Assembly: GCA_023429985.1 (NCBI GenBank) | Contig: JAEZCV010000227.1 | Span: 1-43,128, forward strand | Origin: Bacteroidota bacterium | GTDB lineage: Bacteria; Bacteroidota; Bacteroidia; Chitinophagales; Chitinophagaceae | Direction of reading: 5' to 3' | DNA: 43,128 nucleotides | Shown: in pieces, positions 40,120-43,128 of the stretch | Layout of the letters: each line of letters begins with the position of its first letter | Position numbering within the stretch: the stretch's first letter is position 1 | Program-made: the position numbers and the translations under genes | The notes under the pieces: model-generated | What the model saw: the letters and a program-made list of their open reading frames with translations, nothing else | The model's database searches: none | What the model was told of the DNA's origin: nothing

Positions 40120-41628
40120 ATGAAGCTGTTAAGTCCTGCTATTTCCCGTTTTGCGCGCTGGAGGCTTTGGTCCATAGAACAATGGATGGACGACCCGGTT
40201 ACAACACAGTTTAATGTGTGGCAGGACCTCGTGGCAGCAGGACAGTACACAGAATTTGGAAAGAAACATGGTTTTTCTTCCATCCAGTCGCTGAAAGATT
40301 TTAAAAAGGCCGTTCCTCTTCAGGATTACGATCAGCTCAAGCCTTACATAGAAAGAATGATGAAAGGAGAAGAAAATCTTCTCTGGAATACACCCGTTAC
40401 CTGGTTTGCAAAGAGCAGCGGCACCACAAGCGATAAAAGCAAATTCATTCCAATAAGCGAAGAGAGTTTGAAGGACAATCATTACAGGGCAAGTAAAGAT
40501 GTATTAAGTTTTTATTACGCTTCTCATCCCGAAAGCGATCTGTTAACCGGCAAAGGTTTGGTAATTGGAGGAAGTCACCAGATCAGCCAGCTGAATGAAG
40601 AAATTCAATATGGCGACCTGAGTGCAGTGATCGTGCAGAATTCGCCCTTCTGGTCGAACTGGATAAGAACACCGGATATGTCCATCATCTTAATGGATGA
40701 ATGGGAAAGCAAGATTGAAAAGCTGGCCCAGACAACCATACATGAAAATGTAACATCAATGGCCGGTGTTCCTACTTGGCTGATTGTTTTGTTGAAAAGG
40801 ATACTGGAAATAACGGGAAAGGAAACAATTAAGGAAGTATGGCCAAGTCTTGAATTGTATATGCATGGCGGCGTAAGTTTTGTGCCTTATAGAAAACATT
40901 TTGAGAAACTCATTGGTGCTCCCATAAATTATCTCGAGATGTATAATGCATCGGAAGGATTTATTGCCGCACAGGATGATGTTGATAAGGAAGGCATGTT
41001 GCTGATGTGTGACCATGGAATTTTTTATGAATTCATTCCATTGGAAAACTATGGCCTTGATGATGCGGAAACATTGCAGATGGATGAAGTGGAAGAAGGC
41101 AGGAATTATGTGTTGGTAATTTCCACGAACGGCGGTTTATGGCGTTATGTAATTGGCGATACTATTCAATTTACCTCACTTTTCCCGCACCGTGTAAAGG
41201 TTTCAGGAAGAGTAAAGCATTATATAAATGCATTTGGAGAGGAAGTGATTGTTGATAATTCCGACCAGGCCATTGCAGCTGCCAGTGAAAGAACAGGCGC
41301 TATAGTTAAAGATTACACTGCGGCTCCCGTATATTTTTCCGATGCAGAAAATGGTGCGCATGAATGGCTGATTGAATTTGAAAAAGAACCGGGAAATTTT
41401 AGTGAATTTGTTTTTGAACTGGATCGTGCACTTCAAAATGTTAACAGCGATTACGAAGCCAAGCGCACAAAAGATATTGCTTTAAGAATGCCTGTGGTAA
41501 GAAAAGTATCTCCCCATACTTTTTCCAACTGGCTTAGCAGCAAGGGAAAACTTGGCGGGCAACACAAGGTTCCCCGATTAAGCAATGACAGGAAATATAT
41601 TGATGAAATTATTGCCTTTATTCAATGA
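40120..41628 (+). CDS. GH3 family acyl-adenylate/amido synthetase-like protein
   Basis: 502 residues from ATG 40120 (the TTG at 40111 is rejected). GH3 proteins belong to the ANL adenylating superfamily. In plants they join amino acids to hormone acids; bacterial roles are mostly unknown. The ATP-binding loop is seen in WFAKSSGTTSDKSKFIPIS, followed by the GH3-type LGVIGGS-like stretch GLVIGGSHQISQL, the aspartate/tyrosine motif NYLEMYNASEGFIA, and the C-terminal LWRYVIGDTIQF and HYINAFGEEVIVDN. The protein is full length. Its stop overlaps the start of the DUF3667 gene by 4 nt (ATGA), so they are coupled. Substrate unknown. Confidence 0.9.
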   Translation: MKLLSPAISRFARWRLWSIEQWMDDPVTTQFNVWQDLVAAGQYTEFGKKHGFSSIQSLKDFKKAVPLQDYDQLKPYIERMMKGEENLLWNTPVTWFAKSSGTTSDKSKFIPISEESLKDNHYRASKDVLSFYYASHPESDLLTGKGLVIGGSHQISQLNEEIQYGDLSAVIVQNSPFWSNWIRTPDMSIILMDEWESKIEKLAQTTIHENVTSMAGVPTWLIVLLKRILEITGKETIKEVWPSLELYMHGGVSFVPYRKHFEKLIGAPINYLEMYNASEGFIAAQDDVDKEGMLLMCDHGIFYEFIPLENYGLDDAETLQMDEVEEGRNYVLVISTNGGLWRYVIGDTIQFTSLFPHRVKVSGRVKHYINAFGEEVIVDNSDQAIAAASERTGAIVKDYTAAPVYFSDAENGAHEWLIEFEKEPGNFSEFVFELDRALQNVNSDYEAKRTKDIALRMPVVRKVSPHTFSNWLSSKGKLGGQHKVPRLSNDRKYIDEIIAFIQ

Positions 41629-42449
41629 TAAACGTTTCCTGTAAAAACTGTGGAAATAATTTTACCGGTAATTATTGCAATAATTGCGGTGAAAAGGTAT
41701 ATCATGAATCCGACAAAACACTGAAACACATATTTGAAGAAGCATTTCATTTTCTCACTCATTTTGAAGGGAAGTTTTTTAATTCTTTTCGCGCCATCCT
41801 AACACGACCTGGCAAACTTTCAAGAGATTATTGTAATGGCATCAGGAAAAAATACTTCAAACCCATTTCTTTTTTCTTAATGCTTGTAATACTATATCTT
41901 CTTTTTCCCGTTTTTGAGGGACTGAACATGAAAATGTATTACCATTCACAGCATGGTTTTTATGGCGATTATGCAACTTCTGAAATTGCAAGAGTAATGA
42001 AAGAAAGAAACTGGTCGGAAGAATACCTTTCCGGTGTTTACCAGGCAAAAGGTGAGAAGACATCAAAATTTCTTTTGTTTCTTGTTCTGCCGGTTATGGC
42101 AATATTCTCCTGGCTGTTCGGAATGAAAAAACGGAAATTTTATTTCGATCATTTTATTTTCAGCACCGAGATCATTTCATTGTTTATTTTATGGGGCTTT
42201 CTTTTGCTGCCGGTAATTATTTTACTTGCCAGGGCGGTGAATGTAAATTTGTTTACTTCAGAGGAACAAACCGGTATCAGCATAATAAGTGTGTTTTTTA
42301 TTTACCTCGTATTGGCTTCCAGGCGATTTTTCAATTTTTCATGGCTCTACGCATTTATATATACATTTCTCTTTTCCGTGATTATGCTGGCCTTTTTTGA
42401 GATCGTATATAAATTCATTCTCTTTTACATAGCTATACATTTGGTTTGA
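41625..42449 (+). CDS. DUF3667 membrane protein with N-terminal zinc ribbon
   Basis: 274 residues overlapping the GH3 gene by 4 nt. The N-terminus is a short zinc ribbon, Cys6-x2-Cys9 and Cys18-x2-Cys21 (CKNCGNNFTGNYCNNCG). A conserved helical segment follows (TLKHIFEEAFHFLTHFEGKFFNSFRAILTRPGKLSRDYCNG), typical of DUF3667. Then come about five membrane helices (for example ISFFLMLVILYLLFPVF, KFLLFLVLPVMAIFSWLFG, IISLFILWGFLLLPVIILL). The family is widespread in Bacteroidota and has no established function. Coupling to a GH3 protein is notable. Confidence 0.85.
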   Translation: MINVSCKNCGNNFTGNYCNNCGEKVYHESDKTLKHIFEEAFHFLTHFEGKFFNSFRAILTRPGKLSRDYCNGIRKKYFKPISFFLMLVILYLLFPVFEGLNMKMYYHSQHGFYGDYATSEIARVMKERNWSEEYLSGVYQAKGEKTSKFLLFLVLPVMAIFSWLFGMKKRKFYFDHFIFSTEIISLFILWGFLLLPVIILLARAVNVNLFTSEEQTGISIISVFFIYLVLASRRFFNFSWLYAFIYTFLFSVIMLAFFEIVYKFILFYIAIHLV

Positions 42450-42474
42450 TAATTAAAACATTCTTTTACTTTTG
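42445..42474 (+). promoter_or_regulatory. Bacteroidota-type promoter of the fabG-like gene
   Basis: TTTG (42445-42448), an 18-nt spacer, then TACTTTTG (42467-42474). Both boxes match the consensus. The ATG is 19 nt further on. The -33 box overlaps the end of the DUF3667 gene. Confidence 0.75.
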
Positions 42475-42493
42475 CTCAATCAATTAAAGCATC

Positions 42494-43128
42494 ATGAAAT
42501 TACTTGAGAACAAGGTTGCAATCATTACCGGCGCTGCAAGGGGAATTGGAGAAGGAATAGCTATAAAATTTGCCGAAATGGGAGCAGCAGTTGCATTTAC
42601 TTATATCAGTGAAGGCAGTGCAGAGAAAGCAAAAGCTTTGGAAGATAAACTTTCGGGCATGGGTATTAAAGCTAAATCTTACCGCAGCAATGCCGGTGAT
42701 TTTGCTGCCTGTGAAGAACTGGTAAATAATGTGATGAAGGATTTTGGCGCAATTGATATTTGTGTAAATAATGCCGGTATTTCCAAAGATAATTTGTTGC
42801 TGAGGATGACGCCTGAACAATGGGATGATGTAATGAGCATCAATTTGAAAAGTGTTTTCAATATGACCAAGCAGGTGATCCGTCCCATGATGAAGGCTAA
42901 AAGCGGAAGCATTATTAATATCAGTTCCGTTATTGGTTTAATGGGCAATGCGGGGCAGTCGAGTTATGCTGCATCTAAAGCTGGTATCAATGGATTTACA
43001 AAATCAGTTGCAAAAGAATTGGGAAGCCGTAACATCAGGTGTAATGCCATTGCCCCGGGTTTTGTTGAAACAGATATGACATCTTATTTAAAAGAGGGCG
43101 AGCAGGCAGATAAATATAAGGCCGGCAT
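42494..43128 (+). CDS. fabG: 3-oxoacyl-ACP reductase-like SDR protein (3' end outside window)
   Basis: Short-chain dehydrogenase/reductase; FabG reduces 3-oxoacyl-ACP in fatty acid elongation. 211 codons are visible and the frame is still open at the right edge. The cofactor motif TGAARGIG lies at 12-19, NNAG in ICVNNAGISKDNLLLRM, the catalytic Ser in IINISSVIGLMGNAGQ, and YAASKAGI (Tyr and Lys). The stretch GISKDNLLLRM and NAIAPGFVETDMT are FabG-like rather than from other SDRs. The last visible residues are about 35 short of the usual end. A good promoter stands upstream, so it is probably an independent unit. Confidence 0.9.
   Translation, partial: MKLLENKVAIITGAARGIGEGIAIKFAEMGAAVAFTYISEGSAEKAKALEDKLSGMGIKAKSYRSNAGDFAACEELVNNVMKDFGAIDICVNNAGISKDNLLLRMTPEQWDDVMSINLKSVFNMTKQVIRPMMKAKSGSIINISSVIGLMGNAGQSSYAASKAGINGFTKSVAKELGSRNIRCNAIAPGFVETDMTSYLKEGEQADKYKAG

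Overview
The window reads as a stretch of ordinary chromosome from a Bacteroidota bacterium, most likely of the Chitinophagaceae/Chitinophagales type. Support for this: many copies of the Bacteroidota promoter word TAnnTTTG lie shortly upstream of genes, Shine-Dalgarno sequences are not evident, and one protein carries a type IX secretion C-terminal sorting domain. Further support comes from the protein families present: S46 dipeptidyl peptidase, DUF3667, GH3, a TlpA-like protein with a DUF4369-type N-terminus, tandem rhomboids and short-form adenylate kinase. The placement rests on recognising families and motifs, not on a database search. I see no transposase, phage, plasmid, rRNA, tRNA or CRISPR array.

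Layout. 1-2567: the 3' end of infB and a SurA-like periplasmic prolyl isomerase. 2568-3019: a long gene-free gap holding a strongly foldable segment with its own terminator (candidate small RNA), then low-complexity repeats. 3020-4867: a divergent amidophosphoribosyltransferase-like protein bracketed by two identical 22-nt palindromes. 4868-5183: a cluster of ATTGCGAGGC-type interspersed repeats. 5184-9411: SixA-type phosphatase, EamA transporter, MurG-like glycosyltransferase, a 42-residue lipoprotein with a small partner gene, and an aminotransferase. 9540-14714: a secreted proline-rich peptide, an M16 metallopeptidase, a secreted protein with a glycine-zipper tail plus a two-helix membrane protein, and MsrB. 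14987-17496: adenylate kinase, a DinB-like protein and a class C-like serine hydrolase.

17527-21083 carries three phenylacetate-type genes (paaZ, an enoyl-CoA hydratase/isomerase, paaY) in one direction, without the ring-epoxidase subunits. 21163-27982 holds a T9SS-sorted protein, obgE, a small membrane protein, a DPP7-type S46 peptidase, a predicted outer-membrane barrel and a dipeptide epimerase. 28085-34629 is a block on the minus strand: rlmD-type methyltransferase, two rhomboid proteases, an EEP-family protein, cysS and an AlkA-like glycosylase. 34811-38186 pairs a TlpA-like thioredoxin protein with a second periplasmic prolyl isomerase. metF and lptB are divergent. A GH3 protein overlaps a DUF3667 membrane protein, and the window ends inside a fabG-like gene with a textbook Bacteroidota promoter.

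Themes: envelope protein folding and turnover (two parvulin-type isomerases, M16, S46, rhomboids, MsrB, TlpA-like, LptB) and dipeptide handling (DPP7 next to dipeptide epimerase). The parts least explained by known families are the gap at 2640-2815, the glycine-zipper/membrane-protein pair at 12977-14086, and the divergent PurF-like gene inside its mirrored repeats.
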